Shown here in pieces: positions 9,150 through 16,620 of a stretch of 33,536 bases of DNA. Made by a program: the position numbers and the translations under genes. Source of the stretch: Flavobacterium sp. (GTDB taxonomy: Bacteria; Bacteroidota; Bacteroidia; Flavobacteriales; Flavobacteriaceae); NCBI GenBank assembly GCA_024644805.1, contig JAHEHC010000009.1:1-33536 (forward strand). The letters run 5' to 3'. The notes under the pieces are model-generated. The model made no database searches. It was not told where the DNA came from and saw only the letters and a program-made list of their open reading frames with translations. The stretch's first letter is position 1, and each line of letters begins with the position of its first letter.

Positions 9150-9266
9150 TTCCAGCTTTTGACCTCTGAAATCCAACTTCTGACTTCCCCGCACCTTTGG
9201 TTCGGGCAGGCAACTTCCGACTTTTGACTTCCGACTTCCGGCTTCTGACTTTTGACTTCCTACTTC
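9150..9266. repeat. Degenerate heptamer array (TTCNRAC-type) interrupted by a palindrome, abutting der
   Basis: On the + strand units such as TTCCAGC, TTTTGAC, ATCCAAC and TTCTGAC run from 9150 to about 9187. After a GC-rich interruption, eight contiguous 7-mers (CAACTTC, CGACTTT, TGACTTC, CGACTTC, CGGCTTC, TGACTTT, TGACTTC, CTACTTC) run from 9211 to 9266. The last unit contains the der stop codon. The two halves are out of 7-bp phase, consistent with an insertion between them. Confidence 0.85.
9188..9210. repeat. REP-like GC-rich palindromic insert in the heptamer array
   Basis: CCCGCACC, TTTGG, then TTCGGGCAGG forms an imperfect inverted repeat that breaks the heptamer array and shifts its phase. 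GC-rich palindromes of this kind recur in intergenic DNA of many bacteria. Only one copy is seen in this window, so calling it a dispersed element is inference. Confidence 0.5.
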
Positions 9267-10564
9267 TTCCTGATATAGATCGTGATCGGTACTCCGGTAA
9301 AATCGAATTTATCTCTCAGTTTGTTTTCTAAAAAGCGTTTATAGGCTTCCTTTACGTACTGGGGTAAGTTAGCAAAGAAAGCAAAACTAGGATACGGCGT
9401 CGGCAGTTGAGTACAAAACTTGATCTTTACATATTTTCCTTTGTAGGATGGAGGAGGAAATGCTTGTATTATCGGCAGCATGGTATCATTGAGTAAACTG
9501 GTCTTAATTCGCTTACTTCTGTTCTTATAGACATCAACAGCGGTCTCAATGGCCTTATAGATTCGTTGTTTTGTTAATACAGAAATAAATACAATGGGGA
9601 CATCATCAAAAGGCTCACATTGTTTGCGGATCATTTGTTCATATTCCCTGACGGTCTTTTGATCCTTATCAACCAGGTCCCATTTGTTGGCCAATATGAT
9701 GATCCCTTTATTATTCTTATGGGCCAGCCAGAATATATTCTGAACCTGCCCGTCAAATCCTCTTGAGGCATCAAATATCAGGACCACAACATCACAATGT
9801 TCTATTGCCCTGATACTTCGCATCACGGAATAGAATTCCAGATCTTCCTTTACCTTGCTCTTCCTTCTGATTCCTGCAGTATCCACCAGTTTGAATTCGA
9901 ATCCAAACCGATTATAATGGGTATCGATACTATCCCGAGTTGTTCCTGCTACATCGGTCACGATATAGCGTTCTTCTCCGATAAGAGCATTGATGAATGA
10001 AGACTTGCCTGCATTGGGTCTACCCACAACAGCAAATCGAGGCAGGGTTTCCTCTTCTTTTTCTTCCTCATCAGGTAAAATGGCAACCAGATCATCTAAC
10101 AGATCACCTGTCCCGCTTCCATTGATACTTGAAATGGGATAGTATTTCTCAAAGCCCAAAGAATAGAATTCAGCAGCATCATTCATCCTATTGGCACTAT
10201 CTACTTTATTCACTACAAGGAAAACGGGTTTATTCGATTTTCTGAGTAAATTGGCCACCTCCTCATCCATCCCGGTAACGCCACTTTCCACCTCGGTCAT
10301 AAATATTATGGCATCGGCCTCATCGATTGCCAGTTCAACCTGTTTGTCGATCTCAGCCTCAAATACATCGTCACTTCCCAGAACATATCCACCGGTATCG
10401 ATCAGAGAGAATTCCTTACCGTTCCAATCACTCTTACCATAATGACGATCGCGGGTAACTCCACTAATCGCATCGACTATGGCCTCACGTCTTTGGATCA
10501 ATCTATTGAACAAGGTAGATTTACCAACATTGGGTCTCCCTACTATAGCTACTATATTACTCAT
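9260..10564 (-). CDS. der: Ribosome-assembly GTPase Der (EngA)
   Basis: 434 residues, normal length. Two tandem GTPase domains: the first with GRPNVGKS (residues 9-16), DTGGY and NKVD; the second with GRPNAGKS (near 180), [19 protein letters not shown] and NKWD. A C-terminal KH-like domain follows, ending in the typical [11 protein letters not shown]. Der is needed for maturation of the 50S ribosomal subunit. All G-motifs are intact. It is transcribed alone from a divergent start facing the small membrane protein at 10642, and its stop codon lies inside a heptamer repeat array. Confidence 0.98.
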   Translation of the reverse strand: MSNIVAIVGRPNVGKSTLFNRLIQRREAIVDAISGVTRDRHYGKSDWNGKEFSLIDTGGYVLGSDDVFEAEIDKQVELAIDEADAIIFMTEVESGVTGMDEEVANLLRKSNKPVFLVVNKVDSANRMNDAAEFYSLGFEKYYPISSINGSGTGDLLDDLVAILPDEEEKEEETLPRFAVVGRPNAGKSSFINALIGEERYIVTDVAGTTRDSIDTHYNRFGFEFKLVDTAGIRRKSKVKEDLEFYSVMRSIRAIEHCDVVVLIFDASRGFDGQVQNIFWLAHKNNKGIIILANKWDLVDKDQKTVREYEQMIRKQCEPFDDVPIVFISVLTKQRIYKAIETAVDVYKNRSKRIKTSLLNDTMLPIIQAFPPPSYKGKYVKIKFCTQLPTPYPSFAFFANLPQYVKEAYKRFLENKLRDKFDFTGVPITIYIRKK

Positions 10565-10580
10565 ATCATTTTATTGGCTG

Positions 10581-10588
10581 CAAAGGTA
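10581..10588 (-). promoter_or_regulatory. Putative -7 element of the der promoter
   Basis: On the minus strand TACCTTTG matches TAnnTTTG, 16 bases ahead of the der ATG. I do not see a clean TTG at the expected -33 distance, so confidence is limited. The implied leader is about 10 nt. Confidence 0.45.
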
Positions 10589-10641
10589 ATGTTTAGTAAT
10601 TGAAGAAAAAACTGTATTTTAATCACCTAATCCACCGATAT

Positions 10642-11139
10642 ATGCATTTAAGTAATGAGGTTGTTTTAAGGCCAAGATTCAAAATGGAACTGAAAACCAA
10701 TGATCAGAAAGCCCTCCAGGCCTTTAAAGACAAGAAGTCAGAGCAATCCGATTATATCGTTACCTGTGTTGACCATCATGTCTTCATTAAGATTCCCAAA
10801 GTAAAACAACATTATTGGTCTCCTCAGCTACATTTGGAGATCGACCCAGTAGATGATCATTCCAGCAAATTAAGTGGATTATTTGGACCGAATCCTACGG
10901 TCTGGACCATGTTCATGTTCTTTCATTTCATCGTTGCCGGACTATTTATCGGATTTGGGGTCTGGGCCTATTCCAATTGGTCGTTAGATTATCCCTATCT
11001 GATCCAGATCGCCATGATGGTAGTCATGATCCTCATATGGTTTGCACTCTATTATGGAGGTAGGATGGGAAAGGCCAAAGGGAATGCAGAAATGCATCAA
11101 CTCTATAATTTTATGAAGGAAACTCTGGGAGTTGAGTAA
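10642..11139 (+). CDS. Conserved hypothetical protein with two membrane spans
   Basis: About 165 residues if started at the ATG reading MHLSNEVVLRPRF. The track ORF uses a TTG 14 codons upstream, whose extra residues (KKKLYFNHLIHRY) have no recognisable purpose. A soluble N-terminal half (with HVFIKIPKVKQHYWSPQLHLEI) is followed by two hydrophobic spans (TMFMFFHFIVAGLFIGFGVWA and IQIAMMVVMILIWFALYYGG) and a short C-terminal helix. From memory, close relatives sit in flavobacterial genomes and are sometimes mislabelled GTP-binding protein, although no GTPase motif is present here. It stands alone between der and era. The function is unknown. Confidence 0.75.
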   Translation: MHLSNEVVLRPRFKMELKTNDQKALQAFKDKKSEQSDYIVTCVDHHVFIKIPKVKQHYWSPQLHLEIDPVDDHSSKLSGLFGPNPTVWTMFMFFHFIVAGLFIGFGVWAYSNWSLDYPYLIQIAMMVVMILIWFALYYGGRMGKAKGNAEMHQLYNFMKETLGVE

Positions 11140-11185
11140 TCGGTGATTTGTTGAGATTTTGAGTTACGAATTGCTATCTTCTTGA

Positions 11186-11227
11186 TTCCAACTTCTGGCT
11201 TCTAACTTTTGACTTCCAACTTCTAAC
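11186..11227. repeat. Heptamer array (6 units) abutting the era stop codon
   Basis: Six contiguous 7-mers on the + strand: TTCCAAC, TTCTGGC, TTCTAAC, TTTTGAC, TTCCAAC, TTCTAAC. This is the same degenerate unit family as the array after der. It ends three bases before the era stop codon, which occupies 11231-11233. Confidence 0.85.
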
Positions 11228-11230
11228 CAT

Positions 11231-12112
11231 CTATCCATTATATCCAAATCGTTTTAACTGATTCTCATTGCTTCGCCAGTCTTTGTTCACCTTTACCCTG
11301 AGCTCGATAAATACCTGCTTTCCAAAGAATGCCTCTAAGTCTTTCCTAGCTTCTACACCCACCCGTTTTATGGCATTTCCCTTATGTCCTATGATGATCC
11401 CTTTTTGGGATTCCCGCTCCACCATGATGATACTCCTGATCCTCAACAGTTTTTCCTCTTCAAAGAATTCCTCGGTATCGATCTCAACGGAATAGGGGAT
11501 CTCCTTCTTATAATGCATGAGTATCTTTTCACGAATGATCTCATTCACAAAGAACCGTTCCGGTTTATCGGTGAGTTGATCCTTTGGGTAGAAAGGAGGG
11601 GATTGTGGCAGGAGTTCGACGATACGCTGGAACACCTCTTGAACACCAAAATTCTCGAGAGCCGAGATAGCAAAGATCTCTGCATTGGGGAGTTTTACCT
11701 GCCATAATTCCAGAGCTTCTTGTAGCATCTTTTCATTCCCTTTATCGATCTTATTGATCAACAATAGTATCGGAATCTTGGCATTTTTGATCTTTTCAAA
11801 GAACGATTCCTCTTTAAGTTCCTTTTCGCCCAATTCGATCAGGTAAAGCAATACATCGGCATCCTCAAAAGCCGATCGAACAAAGCCCATCATGCTCTCC
11901 TGTAGCTCATAGGCCGGTTTTATGATCCCGGGAGTATCACTGAGTACCATCTGGAAATCATCTCCATTCACGATACCAAGAATGCGATGCCGGGTGGTCT
12001 GTGCCTTTGACGTGATGATCGATAGCCGTTCGCCAACAAAGGCATTCATAAGGGTGCTTTTTCCCACATTGGGATTCCCGATGATGTTTACATATCCTGC
12101 TTTATGATCCAT
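11231..12112 (-). CDS. era: Ribosome-assembly GTPase Era
   Basis: 293 residues. An N-terminal GTPase domain carries GNPNVGKS (residues 12-19), the switch/G3 motif DTPGI and the G4 motif NKID. A C-terminal KH RNA-binding domain follows with GIIIGHKGNAIKRVGVEARKDLE, then ELRVKVNKDWR. Era binds the 3' end of 16S rRNA during 30S assembly at the inner face of the membrane. All motifs are intact. The start codon lies only seven bases after the small ORF downstream of the VIT gene, so era may be cotranscribed with that pair; I could not find a convincing separate promoter. Confidence 0.98.
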   Translation of the reverse strand: MDHKAGYVNIIGNPNVGKSTLMNAFVGERLSIITSKAQTTRHRILGIVNGDDFQMVLSDTPGIIKPAYELQESMMGFVRSAFEDADVLLYLIELGEKELKEESFFEKIKNAKIPILLLINKIDKGNEKMLQEALELWQVKLPNAEIFAISALENFGVQEVFQRIVELLPQSPPFYPKDQLTDKPERFFVNEIIREKILMHYKKEIPYSVEIDTEEFFEEEKLLRIRSIIMVERESQKGIIIGHKGNAIKRVGVEARKDLEAFFGKQVFIELRVKVNKDWRSNENQLKRFGYNG

Positions 12113-12119
12113 ATTAAGC

Positions 12120-12230
12120 TTATTGATGATTTTTAATATTCGTAATAGAGATTATGACCATAAAGAAAATAATAAACATTAATGCTAGTTTTTCAAATTC
12201 TTTAAGTGGAAGAATATTTTTCTCTTTCAT
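12120..12230 (-). CDS. Small membrane protein, 36 residues (absent from the ORF track)
   Basis: The ORF begins MKEKNILPLKEFEKLA, continues with one hydrophobic span (LMFIIFFMVIISI) and ends NIKNHQ. Its ATG is two bases after the VIT stop (TAG AT ATG), and its stop is seven bases before the era ATG, so it fills the whole gap without slack. A charged N-terminus followed by a single span is typical of small bacterial membrane proteins. I recognise no family. It could assist the VIT transporter; a chance frame is the alternative, but the precise packing argues for a gene. Confidence 0.6.
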   Translation of the reverse strand: MKEKNILPLKEFEKLALMFIIFFMVIISITNIKNHQ

Positions 12231-12232
12231 AT

Positions 12233-12946
12233 CTATCCAACATTGACATTAAATATATACCCAACTAAAGCCGTCAGTCCCATTGCGACAGTTCCCCAAA
12301 AAGTGATTCGGATAATTGCTTTTACAATACTTGAACCTCCTGTCCTAGCTGCCAATGCTCCTAAAATTATAAGAAAGAACAACGCAAATCCATAAAGTGA
12401 ATATTCTATATTCTTTAAAGGAAGCAATAGTGTAACAAAAAAAGGAAGTAATCCTCCAACAGTAAATGCTGTTCCAGAAGCAAACGCAGCTTGAATAGGT
12501 CTAGCTTGGCTAATTTCATTAATTCCCAATTCATCTCTTATGTGTGTTCCTAGTGCATCGTGTTCAGTTAATTCTTTAGCTACTGTTAAGGCAGTTTCTT
12601 TTTTCAGCCCTCTTTTTTCATAAATCTCCGTTAGACGTTGTAATTCAATTTCTGGCATTTCATTCAATTCTTGTTTTTCACGTTCAATGTCAGCTTTTTC
12701 AACATCTGTTTGTGAACTTACAGAAACATATTCTCCAGCTGCCATAGATAAAGCACCAGCAACTAGTCCTGCTAATGTTGCCAAAATAACTGGTTCTCGA
12801 ATGTCACTTGCGGCAGCAACTCCAATTGCGATACTCGCAGTCGATAGGATTCCATCATTAGCACCAAGTACAGCAGCTCTCAACCAATTACTTCTATGTA
12901 TATAATGGATGTTTAAATAATCATCTAATTCTTCTTCTTTTCTCAT
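12233..12946 (-). CDS. VIT1/CCC1-family transporter (iron/manganese type)
   Basis: 237 residues. The family signature is at the N-terminus: HRSNWLRAAVLGANDGILSTASIAIGVAAA. An AGALSMAAGEYVSVSSQTDVEKAD block follows, then a charged cytoplasmic domain (EKQELNEMPEIELQRLTEIYEKRG), and three C-terminal spans ending IFNVNVG. Eukaryotic VIT1/CCC1 carry Fe2+ or Mn2+ into vacuoles; bacterial members are presumed metal exporters, substrate unproven here. The acidic residues of the cytoplasmic metal-binding helix are present. The gene uses ATT/ATA isoleucine codons more than its ATC-preferring neighbours and has a repeat-rich upstream region, which hints at acquisition, though the GC difference is small. 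Confidence 0.93.
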   Translation of the reverse strand: MRKEEELDDYLNIHYIHRSNWLRAAVLGANDGILSTASIAIGVAAASDIREPVILATLAGLVAGALSMAAGEYVSVSSQTDVEKADIEREKQELNEMPEIELQRLTEIYEKRGLKKETALTVAKELTEHDALGTHIRDELGINEISQARPIQAAFASGTAFTVGGLLPFFVTLLLPLKNIEYSLYGFALFFLIILGALAARTGGSSIVKAIIRITFWGTVAMGLTALVGYIFNVNVG

Positions 12947-12971
12947 TAGCTATGCTTATTTATATTATACA

Positions 12972-13015
12972 CAACGGTTTTGTGAATGGTTCGTTGCAGA
13001 GAATCATCTATGATT
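12972..13015. repeat. Two inverted repeats upstream of the VIT gene
   Basis: CAACG (12972-12976) is mirrored by CGTTG (12992-12996), and AATCAT (13002-13007) by ATGATT (13010-13015). The ACAACGG...CGTTG arrangement resembles the ends of recombination-type repeats found between accessory genes in Bacteroidota. The arms are short, so a regulatory hairpin in the VIT leader is an equal possibility. Confidence 0.4.
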
Positions 13016-13073
13016 TTCCGAAGTAGCCGAAAGATAGCAAATTATTACATTCAATATTTGTTTTGGAATAAAA

Positions 13074-13298
13074 AGGCAAGATTAACTCCCATCCTTCGCC
13101 TTAAAAAGGCTTCGGACGATCGTTGGACTTGAATTGATGCAAGCATCATTTGTTTCCATATAGTTAGGCAAGATTAACTCCTTCGCTATGCTCAGTCGTT
13201 GGACTTGAATTGGGGTAACTTCACAAAGAAAACCTTCATTGCCTTGCAATGATTCTTTTATTTTGTTCACAAATTGATGCAAGCATCATTTGTTTCCA
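13074..13298. repeat. Mosaic of interleaved direct repeats beside the initiator tRNA
   Basis: This covers most of the 392-bp gene-free stretch 12947-13338. Three perfect repeat pairs are interleaved: AGGCAAGATTAACTCC at 13074 and 13166; CGTTGGACTTGAATTG at 13121 and 13197; and a 27-mer containing the palindrome GATGCAAGCATC at 13132 and 13272. The second unit, read on the minus strand, resembles a tRNA T-arm (CAATTCAAGTCCAACG). It is followed by CTGAGCATAGCGAAGGA, similar to the palindromic element at 13481. No credible protein is encoded; the 66-residue track ORF is made of these repeats. Confidence 0.85.
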
Positions 13299-13306
13299 AA
13301 ATAAAA

Positions 13307-13332
13307 AAACCTCTTGATTTCTCAAGAGGTTT
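13307..13332 (-). terminator. Intrinsic terminator of the initiator tRNA gene
   Basis: An 11-bp perfect stem (13307-13317 with 13322-13332, arm AAACCTCTTGA) and a 4-base loop lie immediately downstream of the tRNA on the minus strand, followed by a T-run (complement of the A-run at 13303-13309). Confidence 0.9.
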
Positions 13333-13338
13333 TCTTTG

Positions 13339-13411
<73 letters not shown>

Positions 13412-13480
13412 ATGTATGTTTGAAGCCGAAATGAAACGACTTTTTTCCTTTTTTAAATGCTCATTCTGTAGGTACCCTGT

Positions 13481-13498
13481 CCTGAGCCTATCGAAGGA
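13481..13498. repeat. REP-like element CCTGAGCCTATCGAAGGA
   Basis: The 18-mer belongs to the widespread intergenic motif family resembling TCCTTCGACAGGCTCAGGA (established as common; not checked here). A diverged relative is on the opposite strand at 13181-13197. It sits directly against the duplicated tRNA fragment. Confidence 0.6.
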
Positions 13499-13517
13499 TA
13501 CTGCTCTACCCCGCGAT
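13499..13517 (-). pseudogene. Duplicated 5' fragment of the initiator tRNA gene
   Basis: TACTGCTCTACCCCGCGAT is an exact 19-base copy of 13395-13413 and includes the first 17 bases of the tRNA (acceptor 5' strand and part of the D-arm). The copies are 104 bp apart. This fragment, not the intact gene, lies next to the promoter, so the region between looks like an insertion or partial duplication at the tRNA. Confidence 0.85.
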
Positions 13518-13526
13518 ATAGGACGG

Positions 13527-13556
13527 CAAAGATACAACGGATTTAAATTTATACAA
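13527..13556 (-). promoter_or_regulatory. Strong Bacteroidota-type promoter for the initiator tRNA locus
   Basis: On the minus strand TTG (13554-13556) is followed after exactly 19 bp by TATCTTTG (13527-13534), a perfect match to TTG-N19-TAnnTTTG. The predicted start is only a few bases before the duplicated tRNA fragment and more than 100 bp before the intact tRNA. Confidence 0.8.
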
Positions 13557-13589
13557 GATATTTTTTCGAAAATTACTTTAAGCCTTAAG

Positions 13590-15509
13590 TCAATTCTCAA
13601 AATCCTCTATTTGTTGGGTTAACGATTCCCACTCCTTCATAAGGGATTCAAGACCCTCTTTCTTTAGATGATATCGATCAAAGAAATTCTCCTGAGCTAT
13701 GGTCTTCTCGTAGTTTATGGACAGTTCAAGATCTATATCCTTTAACTCCTTTTCCGATGATGAGATCGAACTTTCCAATTTACTCAGTTTGTTCTTCAAA
13801 GATTTCAAACGCTTCTGATCTTCATAGGATTGCCTATTAGAAGATGCAGTTGAATCCTCAGATGTTTTTTGAACCGATCTTTTTTCTGCTTCTCTAAGAT
13901 TCTGAATATTACGCTGTTCCAGGAAATAATCGATATCTCCCAGATATTCCTTAATCTTATGATCCTTGAACTCATAGATCTTTTTGGTCAATCCCTGCAA
14001 AAAACTCCTGTCGTGAGAAACCAATATCAAGGTCCCTTCGTAATTATTAAGCGCTTTCTTTAATACATTTTTGGACTGTATGTCCAGATGATTGGTGGGT
14101 TCATCCATGATCAGTACATTAAAGGGTTGCAGAAGCAGTTTTGCCAGTGCCAATCTATTGCGCTCACCCCCCGATAAAACCCTGACATATTTATCTACAT
14201 CATCTCCTCGAAATAAGAAAGCTCCCAGCATATCTCTCACTTTACTTCGGTTACTTTCATTAGCGGCATCTATCATCGTGTCAAGCACCGTTTTGCTACC
14301 ATCCAGATAATCCACCTGATCTTGAGCAAAATACCCAATTTGTACATTATGTCCCAAGACCATTTCACCACTAAATGGAACCTCCCCAACAACACATTTT
14401 GCCAATGTGGATTTCCCTTGACCGTTCTGACCTACAAATGCGATCTTACTATTTCTTTCAACCAACAGGTCAATTTCCTTGAGTACGGTGAGATCATCGT
14501 ATTTTTTAGTGATCTTTTCTGCATTAATCACCACCTTGCCCGGTACTACAGAAATAGGAAAGTGAATAGACATCACACTTTGATCATCTTCGTCCACTTC
14601 AATTCGATCCAGGCGATCCAACTTTTTTATCAAGGACTGAGCCATGGTGGCTTTCGATGCCTTGGCTCGAAATTTCTCGATCAGCTTTTCGGTATGCTCA
14701 ATATGTTTTTGTTGGTTCTTTTGAGCAGCCAGTTGTTGTTCTCTGATCTCTTCACGGTATTTTAAATAGGTGGAATAGGGTTTCTTATAGTCATATATCT
14801 TACCCAGCGATATTTCGATAGTCCGGTTGGTAATATTATCCAGGAACATCTTGTCGTGAGAAACGACCACTACTGCACCGAGATAATTCTTTAGGAATTC
14901 TTCCAGCCAAATTATCGATTCGATATCCAAGTGGTTGGTAGGCTCATCCAATAAAAGAATATCGTTGTTTTGCAAAAGGATCTTGGCCAATTCGATACGC
15001 ATTCGCCAGCCCCCGGAGAATACCGAAGTCGATTTATTAAAATCCTCTTTTTCAAATCCCAGGCCTTTCAACACTCTTTCGGTCTCACCTTGGTACAAAT
15101 AGCCCCCATGGATCTCATATTGATGTTGAATATCATTTAGATCGATCATCAGTTGGTGATAACTATCACTATCATAATCATCCCTATCGCTTAGCTGAGC
15201 ATTGATCGTATCGATCTTGTCCTCCATGTCCAATAAATCTTCAAAAGCCTTATAGGACTCCTCCAAAACTGTTTTTCCGTGTTCAAAATCGATATCCTGC
15301 TTTAAAAAACCAATTGCAAGCTCCTTATCCATAGCTATTTGCCCGGCATCATATTCCTGTTCACCCTGAATTATTCTAAGCAGGGTGGTCTTTCCTGCCC
15401 CATTTTTACCAATGAGTCCCACTCGATCCCCTTGCCTTAACTGAAAGGTGATCCCAGAGAATAGGTCTTCCCCTTGAAATGATACAGTAAGGTTATGGAT
15501 ATTTAACAT
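13590..15509 (-). CDS. ABC-F family ATPase (ribosome-associated, Uup/YheS-like)
   Basis: 639 residues with two ABC domains and no membrane spans. Domain 1: Walker A GKNGAGKTT (about 36-44), signature SGGWRMRIELAK, Walker B LLLDEPTNHLD. Domain 2: Walker A GQNGQGKST, signature LSGGERNRLALAK, Walker B LIMDEPTNHLD. The linker between them (DYKKPYSTYLKYREEIREQ, then a Lys-rich helical hairpin) is the P-site tRNA interaction motif region, and the C-terminus is a coiled coil (KLKSLKNKLSKLESSI). ABC-F proteins act on stalled or initiating ribosomes; some protect from antibiotics. The domain pattern fits a housekeeping subfamily rather than a resistance factor, but that is inference. The tRNA promoter is just downstream on the same strand. 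Confidence 0.95.
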   Translation of the reverse strand: MLNIHNLTVSFQGEDLFSGITFQLRQGDRVGLIGKNGAGKTTLLRIIQGEQEYDAGQIAMDKELAIGFLKQDIDFEHGKTVLEESYKAFEDLLDMEDKIDTINAQLSDRDDYDSDSYHQLMIDLNDIQHQYEIHGGYLYQGETERVLKGLGFEKEDFNKSTSVFSGGWRMRIELAKILLQNNDILLLDEPTNHLDIESIIWLEEFLKNYLGAVVVVSHDKMFLDNITNRTIEISLGKIYDYKKPYSTYLKYREEIREQQLAAQKNQQKHIEHTEKLIEKFRAKASKATMAQSLIKKLDRLDRIEVDEDDQSVMSIHFPISVVPGKVVINAEKITKKYDDLTVLKEIDLLVERNSKIAFVGQNGQGKSTLAKCVVGEVPFSGEMVLGHNVQIGYFAQDQVDYLDGSKTVLDTMIDAANESNRSKVRDMLGAFLFRGDDVDKYVRVLSGGERNRLALAKLLLQPFNVLIMDEPTNHLDIQSKNVLKKALNNYEGTLILVSHDRSFLQGLTKKIYEFKDHKIKEYLGDIDYFLEQRNIQNLREAEKRSVQKTSEDSTASSNRQSYEDQKRLKSLKNKLSKLESSISSSEKELKDIDLELSINYEKTIAQENFFDRYHLKKEGLESLMKEWESLTQQIEDFEN

Positions 15510-15522
15510 GGATTGTTTTTTG

Positions 15523-15550
15523 CAAATATGGTTATTTTTTAAGTAATCAA
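15523..15550 (-). promoter_or_regulatory. Possible promoter of the ABC-F gene
   Basis: On the minus strand TTTTG is followed after 17 bp by CATATTTG, one mismatch from TAnnTTTG, 13 bases ahead of the ABC-F start. It lies just upstream of ABC-F, beyond the end of the oxidoreductase gene. Confidence 0.35.
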
Positions 15551-15569
15551 AACGGAAATATCCGATCCA

Positions 15570-16616
15570 CTAATTAAGATTTCTTCTGATATCCATTTCT
15601 TCTGGCAGTTCAATTCCGTTTTCCAGAAAGTTGAATAATTGCTTTGAAAGTGAAGGTGCTGCAATGATCCCTCTGGTTCCCAGTCCGTTGAAGAAGGAAA
15701 TTCTGGAATTCGATTCAATGGGCCCAAGAAGCGGTCTTCTGTCCCTAGTAGTAGGTCGAATACCTGCTACTTGATCCTTGATCTGGTAGGGACATGAAAT
15801 GATATCCGATAATTTACTGATAAGTTCTTCCCTTGCTCCAGTTGTGGGATTGCTTGTATAGTCCCCATGGCTATAGGTAGCCCCAATCTTATAGTGATCA
15901 TCTCCTATTGGAATAATAAAAATGGATGCTTTCAATATTGAATCCAGTTTCAGCTTTGGTGCATGGATGATCAGATATTCTCCTTTATTGCTGATCAGCT
16001 GGTCTTTTTGAAAGTAAGGATTATGAATTACTTTAGGTCCTTCTGCAAACACGATATGATCGGCTCTAATAGTCTTATACGTTACATGATCTTTATTTTC
16101 AACCAATAATGAATGCTCGAAATACTCCTCCCTTAAACATTGTTTTTCTTGCAGAAGCTCTTTATAAGCATTTATCATGACATGGGTATCAATTCTACCG
16201 GTTCCAAGCACTTTTCCAAAACCAAATGGAGCATTTATATTTGGATTATCATTATCTATGATCTCTGGGGAAAGAAATGGTTCCATTTCTCTTTTATCGC
16301 TCTTTACAGTCCAATTATTTTGTTCCTCTACGGAATTGATCCGACGCAATATTGGAATCTCTGTAAAAAATGAAAGATTTAATTCTTTAGCGAGACGTGA
16401 ATATAATTGTTTGGCTTCTTCCAGATGTTTTTCAGCATTCCAAACTCTTGTAAAACGTTTAAGAACTGTTGGGTTTAATACACCAGCAGAGGTCAATGTT
16501 GCCCCTTTCTCAGAATGATCGTAAACGATGAAGCTCTTATTGTGATCTCTCAATTGTTCGCAAAAGCTTAATCCGGCGATCCCCTGGCCTACAACAATAT
16601 AATCTACTTCCTGCAT
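15570..16616 (-). CDS. FAD-dependent oxidoreductase, DAO (D-amino acid/glycine oxidase) family
   Basis: About 348 residues starting at MQEVDYIVVGQG. The track start ten codons earlier lies inside the terminator stem of the gld operon and is unlikely. The N-terminal Rossmann FAD site reads IVVGQGIAGLSFCEQL, with an acidic strand end at VYDHSEKG. The C-terminal part has GIRPTTRDRRPLLGPI and NGLGTRGIIAAPSLSKQL, the pattern of DAO-family enzymes such as ThiO, SolA and the MnmC oxidase domain. The amine or amino-acid substrate cannot be told from sequence. It is a cytoplasmic protein by lack of a leader. It follows gldN but is separated by a terminator, so coupling to gliding is doubtful. Confidence 0.88.
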   Translation of the reverse strand: MQEVDYIVVGQGIAGLSFCEQLRDHNKSFIVYDHSEKGATLTSAGVLNPTVLKRFTRVWNAEKHLEEAKQLYSRLAKELNLSFFTEIPILRRINSVEEQNNWTVKSDKREMEPFLSPEIIDNDNPNINAPFGFGKVLGTGRIDTHVMINAYKELLQEKQCLREEYFEHSLLVENKDHVTYKTIRADHIVFAEGPKVIHNPYFQKDQLISNKGEYLIIHAPKLKLDSILKASIFIIPIGDDHYKIGATYSHGDYTSNPTTGAREELISKLSDIISCPYQIKDQVAGIRPTTRDRRPLLGPIESNSRISFFNGLGTRGIIAAPSLSKQLFNFLENGIELPEEMDIRRNLN

Positions 16617-16620
16617 CTCT

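Noticed and set aside
9001-9213. Minus-strand 70-residue ORF with repeated TKLPNYQT
   Set aside because: It is the translation of the TAGTTTGG octamer array (8-residue period from 24 bp) and heptamer DNA; no start context or family.
12121-12232. The VIT-era gap as a plain intergenic region
   Set aside because: A complete 36-codon ORF with a membrane span fills it exactly, so it is listed as a probable gene.
13082-13282. Minus-strand 66-residue ORF between VIT and the tRNA
   Set aside because: It consists of the interleaved direct repeats and REP-like DNA; the same peptide pieces recur because the DNA repeats do.
14322-14765. 147-residue + strand ORF inside the ABC-F gene
   Set aside because: Antisense to conserved ABC-F motifs; composition is that of a reverse-frame shadow.
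13590-15509. ABC-F as an antibiotic-resistance determinant
   Set aside because: Nothing in the sequence or context separates it from housekeeping ABC-F proteins; no leader peptide or resistance genes adjacent.
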